The notes under the pieces: model-generated | Databases searched by the model: none | What the model was told of the DNA's origin: nothing | The model's input: the letters and a program-made list of their open reading frames with translations, nothing else | Source of the DNA: Martensiomyces pterosporus | Lineage: Eukaryota; Kickxellomycota; Kickxellomycetes; Kickxellales; Kickxellaceae | Direction: 5' to 3' | Length of the DNA: 64,000 nt | Assembly (NCBI GenBank): GCA_025201845.1 | Contig: MU603930.1 | Coordinates: 166,310 to 230,309 of the forward strand | Shown here: positions 49,036-58,705 of the stretch, piece after piece | How the letters are laid out: each line of letters begins with the position of its first letter | How positions within the stretch are numbered: position 1 is the first letter of the stretch | Position numbers and translations under genes: made by a program

Positions 49036-49211
49036 CTGCGGGCGATTCCGTTTTCGTGTGTGTATAAATACATCGCCAGCACCGCTCAAAAGCACGGGTG
49101 TGGTGCAGGCAGGCAATGCAACAGCCGTCAAGGTGTTTTATTAGGAGCAACTCATATGTGTGGATGGCATATAGACCTCGCCAAGCAGCCAAGACCTGCA
49201 AAGAAAGCTAA

Positions 49212-51000
49212 CTACATGTGGGCATGGGGGTCCTCCTCCTGCTGCTCGGGAAGAAGCTTGATCATGTCATCGATGCGAAGGATGTTGATGGCAGCCTCAG
49301 TGGCCGACTTGAGCATCTTGATCTTGGACATGGCAGGCTCGAGCACGCCGGCCTTGACGTTGTCGCGGAGCTTGCCCTCATGGAGGTCCAGGCCAAACCA
49401 CTTGAGGCCGCTGCGGGTGGAGTCGGCAGCGGACCTTTGCGCAGCCGAGTGGTAGGCACGCAGCTTCGCAATGAGCTCAATCGAGTCCTTGGCAGCGTTG
49501 ACAGCAAGCTGCTTGGGGATGGCCAGCAGGGCATTGGCAAACTCGGCAATCGCAAGCTGCTCGCGCGACCCAAGGGTGGTGGCAAAGGACTCGAGGTAGA
49601 CGTCAAGCGCAGTCTCAACAGCGCCGCCGCCAGGGACAACGGAGCCAGACTCGAGCACACGCTTGACGGCGCACAGACTGTCGTGGAAGCTGCGCTCCAT
49701 CTCATCGAGCATATAGTCGTTGGCACCGCGCAGCACGACGGTCGATGCCCTCTGCTCAGCGGCACCGCGGATAACGACAACGTCGTCGTCCGACAGCCGC
49801 ACCTGCTCGACAAGCTCGGCCGATCCGATGGCAGTGGCGTCAAAGGACTCGTCGCCGTCGAGGTTGGCCAGCGTGGTGACCAGCGCAGCACCGGTTCCCT
49901 TGGCAATGCGCCGAGCATCGTCCTTGGGCACGCGAGTAACAGTGATGGCTCCAGCCTCAGCAAACATCTTGACGTACATGTCGTCGATGCCACGGGTGCT
50001 GAACACAGCGTTGACGCCTGCATCGAGGATCATACGGACGCGCTCAGACGAGATGTCGGCCTCGCGCTTCCTGATGGCCTCGAGGTTGTCGGGGTTGTCG
50101 ATGACAATGTTGACGCCCATCTTCATGCGGGTCTTGGTGATGTCAAAGTCAATAACGGCGATCCTGGGGTTCTTGACCATCTGCTTCATGGCAGGGCTGG
50201 TGATCGGGCGGTAGAGCGCGTATCCGGTGAAGTAGCTGCTCTCGCGTGCGCTGGCACCCTTGACCTTGAGGATGTTCACAGACTTGACTGGATACCGGGG
50301 CTTGCCGCGGAAGTCGACGGTCTTGACGGCAGAGAGCGAGTCAACGGCCATATCGGCAAAGAAGGTGCCGTAGGTGCCCAGGATCTTGCTCGAGATGGTG
50401 GTCATAGCGACGCTGACCAGGGCCTCACGGCCAAGCTTGTCGACCTTGAGGGCCATCTGATCGGCAATGAACTTGCAGGCCTCCTTGCACGCAAGACGGT
50501 AGCCAGTGATGACAGTTGCCGGGTGGATGTGGTTTTTTACAAGCTCGTTGGCGCGCCTCAGCATCTCGGCAGCAATAATGACAACAGACGTGGTGCCATC
50601 GCCAACCTCGGTGTCCTGCTGCTGCGCAAGCTTGACAAGGATCTTTCCAGCTGGGTGCTCAACCTCCAGCAGCTGCAAAATGGTAGCGCCGTCGTTCGAG
50701 ATCGTCACATCGCCAACATCGTCAACAAGCATCTTGTCGAGTCCCACGGGTCCCAGCGACGTCTTGATCACATTGGCGATCGAAAGAGCAGCCATGACTA
50801 GAGTACCAGCCGCAGGAAAATAGGCAGTTTCGCCGTTGTTCTTGTTAGTAGGAGCATCTCATTCAGCCACTGGCGCAAGCAGGCTGCTTCTGTTGTTGCC
50901 AATATTTACCATTCTGCGAGCGCACTTCCTGGCCCGAAATGCGGGAGCCGCCAATAAACAGCGCAGAGTCCTTGTTGTTTGTGTCAAAAATGCCCGACAT
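49212..51000 (-). CDS. TCP1: T-complex protein 1 subunit alpha (CCT1), two exons
   Basis: Exons 50910-51000 and 49212-50797 join to 558 residues (human CCT1: 556). Exon 1 codes MSGIFDTNNKDSALFIGGSR...EVRSQN. The join restores SQNVMAALSIANVIKTSLGP, exactly as in the family. The 112-nt intron has donor GTAAAT and acceptor TCTAG. Group II chaperonin motifs: GPVGLDKMLVDDVGDVTISN, GDGTTSVVIIAAE, and VVPGGGAVETALDVYLESFA. It is one of eight subunits of the cytosolic TRiC/CCT ring that folds actin and tubulin. Without the intron the protein would lack its first 31 residues, including the nucleotide-proximal segment. Confidence 0.96.
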
Positions 51001-51755
51001 TTTCTTTAAAATTCTCTTTCTGCTTCTCTATGCGTGTTTTTTATGCTGCCGTCTGACGAATGTCTGGATTAGCAACGACGGGGACAGAATAGGAGACGGC
51101 GAGGAACGAAGTAGATAGCGAGAGATGTCGACGGAAATGAAACAAAGGCTGTGCGGATTAGAAAAGGGAGAAGTGGAGAACGCACGCGGCGCTTGGGTGC
51201 TTTGCTGCTCTTCTGAGCGTGCTGTCGCTTGTTTATTCTGTGGCTTTCCAAATGTTTTTTCCAGGTTGAAATTCTACGCGGCTCGCGGCTCATGAGCCGG
51301 TTTGCTTCAGGAGGCTGTGGGGCTTTGTCTGCAAGCACTGTCATCCGCATGTCCAAGCGTGGTGCGCAGCAGGGTGCTGTGATGTACACATCTTCATCCG
51401 CTGCTGACATTACGACATGGACACGAAGCAGCACTACAAAGGAAAGGTGTCCAGAGGTTAGGTGCGTCAATGGCCAGAAGGCTCGATTCAAAATAAAGGA
51501 AAGCCACATCCTCGCCAGAGTTCAGCGACTTGTAGACGTGTTTGCTAGCAGCACAGCTCGCACTTGGATCGCTGTGATAGCGCTGCAGGGCGCCAGCATC
51601 TGCATGGATATATATCATGCCAAATGCCTAATGGCTACTTATACTTGTGTGCAAACAAGAGTTTACCGCCGATGCTTTCGATTGATGGGGGTATCCACAG
51701 CACCTTGGAACACACTCCCACCACAGGCATACCCCAATCACTTCTAACTGCGCTC
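51001..51755. other. CCT1 upstream region
   Basis: 750 bp between the CCT1 start and an uncertain small reverse ORF. A palindrome CGGCTCATGAGCCG lies near 51289-51302. It shares the GGCTC(N2)GAGCC form with the palindrome before RPL8. No supported gene. Confidence 0.35.
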
Positions 51756-52142
51756 TTAACGCGGGCGGTAGTTAGATTTGGCCGCTTGCTGCTTGCTTGC
51801 ACTGCTGGCTTGTGCAGCTCTGATGGCGTTTTCCAACAGTGCATTTGCGATTCTGATTTCTCGCAACTGCACAGGCGCTCCTTCATCTCTCCCTCGGTAC
51901 ATATCAGCGGGAGCCACGCCCACTATTGCTCTGAGAGCAAGCCCATGGAGGCTGGCGAGGCGAGAGCTTGTCAGCTGCCACGAGCTCCTGCGAACAAAGG
52001 TATCGCTGGAGTCAACAGCAGACCAGCTGAGTGCCGCTGCCATATCTTCTGGCCTGTTTGCTGAGGTATCCACCGATGGTGCTGCATCTACCCGTGGCTT
52101 TAGGTGCACCTGCATGCGTGCCTCTTCATGACGGCGAGCCAT
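51756..52142 (-). CDS. Possible small protein, unknown
   Basis: A 128-residue reverse ORF with true ATG. The C-terminal 80 residues look protein-like: DTFVRRSSWQLTSSRLASLH, then GLALRAIVGVAPADMYRGRD, then a helix EIRIANALLENAIRAAQASS. The N-terminus is basic and unremarkable. I recognise no family. A short upstream ATG in another frame (MKNKAGG...) precedes it, so either the start is reached by leaky scanning or an upstream exon is missing. It could also be a chance ORF in GC-rich DNA. Confidence 0.35.
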   Translation of the reverse strand: MARRHEEARMQVHLKPRVDAAPSVDTSANRPEDMAAALSWSAVDSSDTFVRRSSWQLTSSRLASLHGLALRAIVGVAPADMYRGRDEGAPVQLREIRIANALLENAIRAAQASSASKQQAAKSNYRPR

Positions 52143-52354
52143 GCGCGTATGCGGGGCCACCTGCCTTGTTTTTCATGTAGATGGAATACGCTTGTTTGAA
52201 ACACAACGACTAACAAACAGTGTTGCCAAGAAACTATAGTCTAAACCCCACCCTTTCTGACCCTCGCAGACGGGCCGAGAAAGGAGGTGTGTCTCAGCTG
52301 AAACGCTGTGTGCAGTGCTTGCAGTGCACACCCTTTGCATTACAAGGGGGGTAT

Positions 52355-52847
52355 TCAGCAGCACATCTCGCAGCAGCAGCAGAGGCAAGAGGCGCAGAGG
52401 CTATAGAGAAGGAAGCGTCGGTAAATAGAAATAAACTTCATTAGCACATAATGCCATCGGCCGTATATATGAAACTCGCATGGATATTACCCCTTGCTTC
52501 CTTCGCAATCAGACCCCCAGTGCTAATGGCAATCCCCCTTTGTTTTGTGCCTGCCAAAAGCGTTGTGTTTTGTCAAAAAGAGGAGGCAGTGGGGGGCCGA
52601 AATAATGGCGTCTGGGCTTGCCGCCAAAAGCAAAGCAAAAGTGGCTCTGTTGTACTTACAGTCCCTCACAGAAACCGCTGGACGACGACTGCTGCTGGGG
52701 CTGCTGCTGGACGTAGACGACCTGAGGCTGCTGCTGCTGAGGCTGCTGCTGGTAGTAGCCACCCTGCTGCTGGTATCCGGGAGCGGGGGGAGGAGCGTAG
52801 CCGTTGCTGGGAGGAGGGTATCCAGGAGCGTTGTACTTGTCCGACAT
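52355..52847 (-). CDS. CYSTM-type cysteine-rich tail membrane protein, two exons
   Basis: Exon 1 (52660-52847) codes a low-complexity Pro/Gln/Tyr leader (YNAPGYPPPSNGYAPPPAPG, then Q-rich repeats) ending SSSSGFCEG. Exon 2 (52355-52400, 46 nt) after a 259-nt intron (donor GTAAGT, acceptor CTATAG) supplies LLCASCLCCCCEMCC. Together they make 77 residues with a C-terminal cysteine-rich hydrophobic module. This is the layout of CYSTM proteins, such as the yeast YBR016W/YDL012C group, which anchor to the plasma membrane through the palmitoylated Cys tail and are linked to stress tolerance. Read without splicing, the ORF stops after GFCEGL and the module is lost. Other acceptors exist, but only this one gives the Cys tail. 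Confidence 0.85.
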
Positions 52848-53579
52848 GGCTGTTGGTATTGCTAGAGGGAAAAAAAGGAGGATACTAAGAGCGCAGAGAA
52901 AAAAAAAAGAACTGAGGAGAAAAAGTATGCAACAAGAAAGAAAGGACTTGCCAAGAAAAGAGAGACAAGAAAGGGTGGTGGTTGAGGCGTGAGTGGGAAT
53001 CATGCCTGGCGAACGCCTTTTATTGTGCTCCTTATTGCTGCATATCAAGAGTCCATGGAAGGCATTGTTGTTGATTTTCGTATTGGTGCAGAATATCAAG
53101 GCACACGCGCTTGCCATGCTCGTTGAGGGCGCCTCTTGGCAAGATGCGCGGGCACCATGCTTTCAAGCCTTCCTCCCCAGTTCCCCCCAGCCCATCAAAC
53201 AATGCCGTTGTGGCTAGCACTCAGTCGCGTCCAATCACCACCTGTGTGCCAAGGAGCCCGCAGCCTCAGTCACTCATGTGGGGATTCCCCTTGCGTCGTC
53301 TGCACAAACAGGCGCGAATGGCGGTGGGGTGCAAGCCGTCAGGGCGATGGAGCTGTTGGCAGGAGAAGCGGCGCCTAGCTCTAAACCAGCGAGGCGTTGC
53401 TACTACTGCTATGACGGAGCGACTGGGTGGATGGAGATTGCTGATTGGGCTCTAAAACAGGAACACATGGAGGGATGGACACGATTGGGCTGATCTGTAA
53501 TACTAGAAAAGTGCGGAATAGCCGAAGGAGAGCGATTACTTCATTCTTCTCTAGCCGCGGTCAGCTGGCGGTGGGGCGT
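52848..53579. other. Intergenic region CYSTM gene / SEC14-GOLD gene
   Basis: 730 bp. The first 140 bp (CYSTM promoter) are purine-rich on the plus strand (AAAGAAAGGAC, AAAAAAAAAGAAC), a pyrimidine tract for the reverse gene. No supported gene in the rest. Confidence 0.4.
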
Positions 53580-55581
53580 TTATGCGTCGCGCCTCACAGG
53601 CGGAAGAGAAAACTCGTTCAGCAGGTCCTCCTCCGGATCAATGCTGTACTCCAGCGAGATTGGGATCTGTGCCTCCTCCGCAGACGGGAACGGCGCCAGA
53701 CCCTCGTCAAGGTTGGCAATGCGCCAGTTGATGGTGAGCTGCCCGGCCTTGTTGGGGACCTTCAGCTCAAGCAGGATTGGCCCGCGGTGGGGATCCAGGA
53801 GAGTTTCAGGGTACACCAGGAGCTCATCGTCCTGTGCCCTCAGCCCTGCAGTGGCCGATCCAAACATCGACCACAGAACTTCAACCACCATCCCGCGTCC
53901 GTGGTCAGCCGTAAACCGCACATACACAATGCGGTCCCTGGCACTGCCTTGGTCGCTGCTGTCGGGCTTTGGCGCCGCCCCCTTCTTAAACCCAAACCAG
54001 CTTGAGTAGCTGGCGTGTGCCGTGGCGGGTGTGCTGGAAGACGGCTGCTGCAACGATGGCTGGTCGATCGGCGAGACATCGTAGACGAACGAGTGCTTGG
54101 GCTCAGAGTAGCTAACCTGAACCTGGTGCTGGAGATTGATGAACGCTGCGCGCGGCAGCTCGGGGTAGTTTTGCAGAGGGATGCTTGGGACGCAGCCGCC
54201 AGGCATGTGGGAGCAGCGGCAGGTGCCGCCAAGGAACGCGGGCAGGTTGTATGGGGGAATCTGCTTGAGGAGCTCCTGGGAGTAGTTTTTGCCCAGAATC
54301 TGGATCTTGGAGATCACGCGCGGGTCCAGCCAGCCCTTGATAATGTTCCACGCCGTGACAAACATGCTGGGCGCATTGATGACAAACGTGCGGTGCATGC
54401 ACTCGGGGTAGTACAGCTGGTCCTTGCCGAGCATGTCGCGCAGCATGTTCAATGCCGGGAGGTGCGAGAGCATGCTCAGCGAAATGCCTGAGAGGTCGAA
54501 GATGACCACCTGCTTCGAAATTTCCTTTTGCGCCATCTTGGAGCACTCTGGGAAGATCGTGCGGCTGAGGAACTCTTGCATCAAGTAGTGGTCCTCAAAC
54601 AGCTCGTCCATGGTGCACTGGGTGGGGATGTGCTTGATTTTGTAGCGACCCTACAGGCACGTGAAGATCGGGGTGAAGTTTAAATACCAAGATGCAACTT
54701 GGAATGTTCCTTTGCATTGCATGGCCTTGCATTTGCATGGCGCGGCGTTGAATCTCACAGCCGCGGAAGAAAAAAGCGGGACGGGCAAAACAAAGGGCAC
54801 CAAGCAAACGGGGGTCGAGTTTGTCACTTACAATGCGCTCAATATACACTGGGTGGCCATCCTTGTCCTGCTTGTGCCAGCATCCGCCACCAAAGTACCT
54901 GTTGAGCTTGAGCTGGAACTCCTTGACCTGGGTCCCAGGCATCAGATTGGCGTCAGCAACAGAGTAGTAGCCACGGGTTGGGTACGGCACCGGAAACGAG
55001 TTGTTCGCCTGCGCGACAGGCAGGTCGTCGATATGGTCGTCCTTGCGCCACTTGTACCACTCGTTAATCATGGCCGCCGACTTTTCCTACGCCGCCCAGA
55101 CAGGTGTTGCAGACATGACGACAATGCCCCTGCTCGATTAGCACACAGCCTCGCATTTAGAGAGTGCTGCTTGTCTATGGCGTCTCCGAGTACACCGCAG
55201 TAGCACTACTTACCGCATCAAGCTGCCTTGCCACTGCGAATCTCCATATGTCCTACAAAGAGGGGCCCGGCAGTGCATCGTTGGTTGGCAGACATGGCTC
55301 TTGCAAGGTTAGCAGCAGCACAGCCAGAGTCTCACACACAGGCACCGCACATCGGGCCACCTTGCATAAAGTGAAGCAGGAGGTGTATGCCGTGTTCTAG
55401 CCCCTGAAGGCAGACAGGCTGAAACGAAGAACATTAGCAGCTGACGCGCTGAATGAGCGACGCTTACCGAATCGTCGCAGTAGTCGTTAATTTCGCTGGG
55501 GAGCTTGGCACGAAGGCTGCTAATTGCGGCTGCCTTCTGCTCTGCCGTGGGCTTGTCGAGGTCTACGTTCTGGCTACTCAT
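53580..55581 (-). CDS. SEC14-like CRAL-TRIO/GOLD lipid-transfer protein, four exons
   Basis: Exons 55468-55581, 55214-55252 (39 nt), 54832-55086 and 53580-54650, all phase 0, give 492 residues. Splicing reads ...INDYCDDS-DIWRFAVARQLDA-EKSAAMINEWYKWRKDD and ...VYIERI-GRYKIKHIPTQC. This rebuilds the CRAL-TRIO N-terminal helices (xWRFxxARxxD) and domain core (VVIFDLSGISLSMLSHL, FVINAPSMFVTAWNIIKGWL, YNLPAFLGGTCRC). A C-terminal GOLD-like beta domain follows (IVYVRFTADHGRGMVVEVLW, ILLELKVPNKAGQLTINWRI). Proteins of this class exchange phosphatidylinositol and other lipids between membranes. Donors are GTAAGC, GTAAGT and GTAAGT; acceptors all end TAG. Residues FAVAR replace the usual FLRAR. Confidence 0.9.
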
Positions 55582-56364
55582 GATAGCGCTGCCACAGGAT
55601 AGTCGTTTGGAGGTGCTAGAGTATTGGGGACAATAGTGGGGATAAAAGTTGCACCGCTAATACGGATAAGCTGGTAACTGCTGTTTGTCTCAGCCCCGCG
55701 CGTTGGGCGATTATTGTAGGCTTGCTAGAGGACCGTCCGCAACACAGACGCCGTGCACGTTATATACAGCTTGCAGATAGATGGCAGACAGATATATGTG
55801 GATGGCAAGTGGGACAGAGTATGGAGTATAAAAGGGCGTGCGGAGCAGGTGCTACAAGAGAAAAGGCAAAGCAAGGTGCGCAAAGAGAGAAGAAATGCGA
55901 GCCAAGCGGAACTGGGCAGCAAAAGCAGACTTGGGCTGGCTTGGCAGTAGCAATATGTCGAAATCCCTCATCTGTGCGGTTGTGCTTCGTGGGGGCAGGG
56001 GCCAACCTGTAATAGCGCGGCCATTGCTAATTATCCCTGTGGAGCTGGGCGCAGATCTCAGCAATACTAGTCTTCTCACCTCATCGTGGCATTTATTCCT
56101 GCACGTGCCCTGAAGAGTTGGCCAACATGTGACGGGTGTATTATGCAAAAGCAAGAGAACGGCGGCCTTTTGATGCTAAGCCAAAACAAGAGACGCGGAA
56201 CGGCTTATGGAGCTGGTGGAGACGAAGTGTGCGTGGCTGGGGTCGTCTAGGCTGTGCTGGTTACTCCCGGCAGCAAACGCACGCAGCAGCAGCAGCAGCA
56301 GCAGCAGCTTCATGTTTGCCGGGTATCCTGTGCAGCCAGTCTCTCTCGTCGCCACGCTTGCTCC
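55582..56364. other. Intergenic region SEC14-GOLD / PSMG4-like gene
   Basis: 780 bp. Mostly unique sequence with unsupported short ORFs. An (AGC)n microsatellite at 56283-56308 lies about 60 bp beyond the PSMG4-like stop. Confidence 0.4.
56283..56308. repeat. (AGC)n microsatellite
   Basis: About eight and a half perfect GCA/AGC units in the 3' flank of the PSMG4-like gene. Length likely varies between strains. Confidence 0.85.
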
Positions 56365-56955
56365 TCAGTCTGCTGACAGCGCACGCTTGAGCTCGGCCAC
56401 AAGGCACTTCTCGAGCGCAGCAACTTCATCTGCTGGCGCCACGATGGATGATGCCAAGGACATCATCGTGCCGCCTGAAGTTGCTGCCGCCATTTTGCTG
56501 GCTGCCACGTTGCTCAACGAGAGGTAAATTGGGCGCTTGAATCTGGTCGAGAGCCTTCTTGCAATGTCTGCTGTCGGGTCGTCGGCATTGCTACCAATCA
56601 GCTGGGACGAATTGGCACGCGCGCCTGTTCTTGGAGGCGGCACAGCCAGGGCAAGGTTGGGCATTGTTCCCGCCTCAGCCTTGGCCGAGCGAGATGCGCT
56701 GGCCCACACCCAGACTAGACCGCTGCTCCTCTTGGCATTTGCTGCCAGTGCGACAGCCCGTTCCTCCTTTTGTTCGTTGGTGCCACCATGGACCAGCACT
56801 AGCACGCTGATATACGACACGCCCTCATCGCTGTCCCATCTGCTGCTGCTGCTATCGCCCGAAAGCCTGTGAGGGATTCCTGATATCGGGTCAACCGCAA
56901 ATACAGACTGCTGTGCTGAAAACCGGGGCTCTGCGGGGACAACATTCGCCGCCAT
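56365..56955 (-). CDS. PSMG4: Proteasome assembly chaperone 4-like protein
   Basis: 196 residues from the ATG at 56955. The C-terminal 110 residues can be laid on human PSMG4/PAC4: SGLVWVWASA matches the SLFLWVGA strand, SSQLIGSNADDPTADIARRL matches the STSLLG...LAQRL segment, RFKRPIYLSLSN matches the KQVFVSYNL strand, and a C-terminal helix VAALEKCLVAELKRAL follows. Family role: with Pac3 it helps start assembly of the 20S alpha ring. The N-terminal 60 residues are polar. An upstream ATG at 57107 (MAERHFAAHVLLPM) resembles the missing first strand and could be a separate exon. I cannot fix the junction, so the start is uncertain. Confidence 0.65.
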   Translation of the reverse strand: MAANVVPAEPRFSAQQSVFAVDPISGIPHRLSGDSSSSRWDSDEGVSYISVLVLVHGGTNEQKEERAVALAANAKRSSGLVWVWASASRSAKAEAGTMPNLALAVPPPRTGARANSSQLIGSNADDPTADIARRLSTRFKRPIYLSLSNVAASKMAAATSGGTMMSLASSIVAPADEVAALEKCLVAELKRALSAD

Positions 56956-57247
56956 ACTGGTTGCATACAAGGGGTGTTGAGACGGTGGGGAATATAGCGA
57001 CTCCTTGCTCCGCCTGGGGCAGCCGGTGCTAGTGTAAAGCACCGCTTGCACACGTCACCGCCATTCATGGGCAGCAGCACGTGAGCCGCAAAGTGTCGTT
57101 CAGCCATCGGTAGTGAGGACTAGTAGCAGATCACATCCGCATTCCATACATCCTGGCTGCTGCTGCTGCTAGCGCTGCAGCCCTCGTAGCCTCCAGTTTA
57201 AATGTAAATGTATTAAGAAAAGCGAATAAATGCAGCAGCGCTGCGGT

Positions 57248-58009
57248 CTAGTTCTTGGCAAGATACTTGAATCCAATGGCCCCAATGACTGCACCAGCAG
57301 CCAGACCAACCACGCCGTTCAGCAGCGACTCGGTGCGCAGCTCGCGCCTGATCTCATTCTGCTTGGACGCCTTTTCGGCCTCAATGGCAGCCTTCTCCTT
57401 GTCCGAAGGAACTCCATCCTTGACGTAGTACCGAGCAAAGAAGTCGTTTTGGAGCCAGAAGAACTTGTTGTAGGCATTCACAGTGTTGGTGCGAGTGTCC
57501 TCGTCCCAGTCGGAAACCCTCGATAGCGCATCAATGACCACCGCGGCTACATAGCCAAACAGCGCGTTGCAGTGGATGTACTCAACGTTGATCGTCGATT
57601 TCTTCAGCGGCGTGGTGGTGTGGATGTGGCCCACCCAGTCGAGGTACTTGAGGTACGACAGGTTCCACTCAGACGAGACTAGCTTCTTCAGGTACTTGGT
57701 CAGCATGGTCTTGCGGAACGTAATCACCTCCGATTTCATTGTCACGTTCTCCACGCCCCTGGGAGTCTTGTCGCTGAGCTTCAGGCCATCCTGATCCTCA
57801 GCGAAGTGATTCCATGTCACGTCGTACTTGGCCAGCTTGTCGTACACGGCGTCGACGATCGTGGGCACGAGTCCGCCGACAACGCCGGCTGACGCGTGAA
57901 TGAGTTCCTGATCCTCCTTGGTGAATCCGATAAACGCGGAGACGTAGTCGAATCTGTATTGGAGGTCGGTGTAAAGGCGGTCGCGATCGATGTGCTGCAT
58001 TTCAGGCAT
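57248..58009 (-). CDS. Protoglobin-domain protein with C-terminal membrane anchor
   Basis: A 253-residue heme protein of the protoglobin family (globin-coupled-sensor fold, helices Z and A-H). RLYTDLQYRFDYVSAFIGFT starts the fold, and the region LKYLDWVGHIHTTTPL carries the family's (I/V)Gxx-His signature, making H130 the likely proximal heme ligand. Residues 200-228 are a charged helix (DKEKAAIEAEKASKQNEIRR). The last 25 residues (LLNGVVGLAAGAVIGAIGFK...) form a single hydrophobic span with a basic end, as in tail-anchored proteins of mitochondria or ER. Known: protoglobins bind O2, CO and NO. Inferred: a membrane-tethered gas sensor or NO/O2 handler. TATATAA at 58146-58152 lies 137 bp upstream. 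Confidence 0.85.
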   Translation of the reverse strand: MPEMQHIDRDRLYTDLQYRFDYVSAFIGFTKEDQELIHASAGVVGGLVPTIVDAVYDKLAKYDVTWNHFAEDQDGLKLSDKTPRGVENVTMKSEVITFRKTMLTKYLKKLVSSEWNLSYLKYLDWVGHIHTTTPLKKSTINVEYIHCNALFGYVAAVVIDALSRVSDWDEDTRTNTVNAYNKFFWLQNDFFARYYVKDGVPSDKEKAAIEAEKASKQNEIRRELRTESLLNGVVGLAAGAVIGAIGFKYLAKN

Positions 58010-58705
58010 GGCAGTAGCGGTAATCCTTGGTGTGGACGGGAAAAGCGAGGGAGCGATAGAAATTCTAGTTGTAGAGAAAGAGGATATATGAGTGTTTGAG
58101 GATAGAATGGTGCGGAACCAGCAGAGACAGCCCCCAAGGGGACTGTTATATAGCACCGCTGCTCCCGCTTAAACGCAGCCTCGCGCTTTGCTAGGGCCAG
58201 CCTTTGTGGATGACTGTAAGATTGTCTAGCAAAGGCTCAGCGCTGACCACTGGCCTGTTTGCGCGCACACCCACACTACGCTTCTACGGTGTTCCGATTT
58301 TGTGGCCCCTCTCGCTCATAAGCAGACACGGATGCTTCGCTGCCAAGTAACCCTGGCCCTGAAACACAAAGAATGGCGCTAGAGGCACTATCACCCCACA
58401 CGGGAAAGCGGTCTATTCGCGCAGGTCTTGCTGGTGAGTGGCTCAGCGATGGCCATCTTATCGTAAGAGATGTGCCTGCCCGTTCCCCCAAATCGGCCGA
58501 AGAAAAAAAAAAGGTTTGTCGGACTGCTTGTTTGATCTGACTGGTGGGTTTCGCGCTTTTCGGTCACACCTGACACAAGCACCCGGAATATGCTGCCTCG
58601 GAACAGCGGGTGCGCTTTATAGCGGGGGGACATCCATTTGTAATCGTCGGACAGAAAAGGTATCTAGGATAAGCAAATAAACGTGAGGCGAGAGCAAAGA
58701 GATGG
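58010..58705. other. Intergenic region protoglobin / PFK-2
   Basis: About 700 bp with the protoglobin TATA box (minus strand, 58146-58152) and the PFK-2 3' end. An A run is at 58503-58512. No supported gene. Confidence 0.4.
58146..58152 (-). promoter_or_regulatory. TATA box of the protoglobin gene
   Basis: Reverse-strand TATATAA 137 bp upstream of the ATG, suggesting a regulated rather than constitutive promoter. Confidence 0.5.

Noticed and set aside
51229..51747. A 172-codon forward ORF upstream of CCT1.
   Set aside because: Composition is random and it overlaps the CCT1 promoter region; no motif seen.
52545..52865. A Leu-rich forward ORF (106 codons) over the CYSTM gene.
   Set aside because: It is the antisense reading of CAG-rich glutamine codons, which gives artificial poly-Leu.
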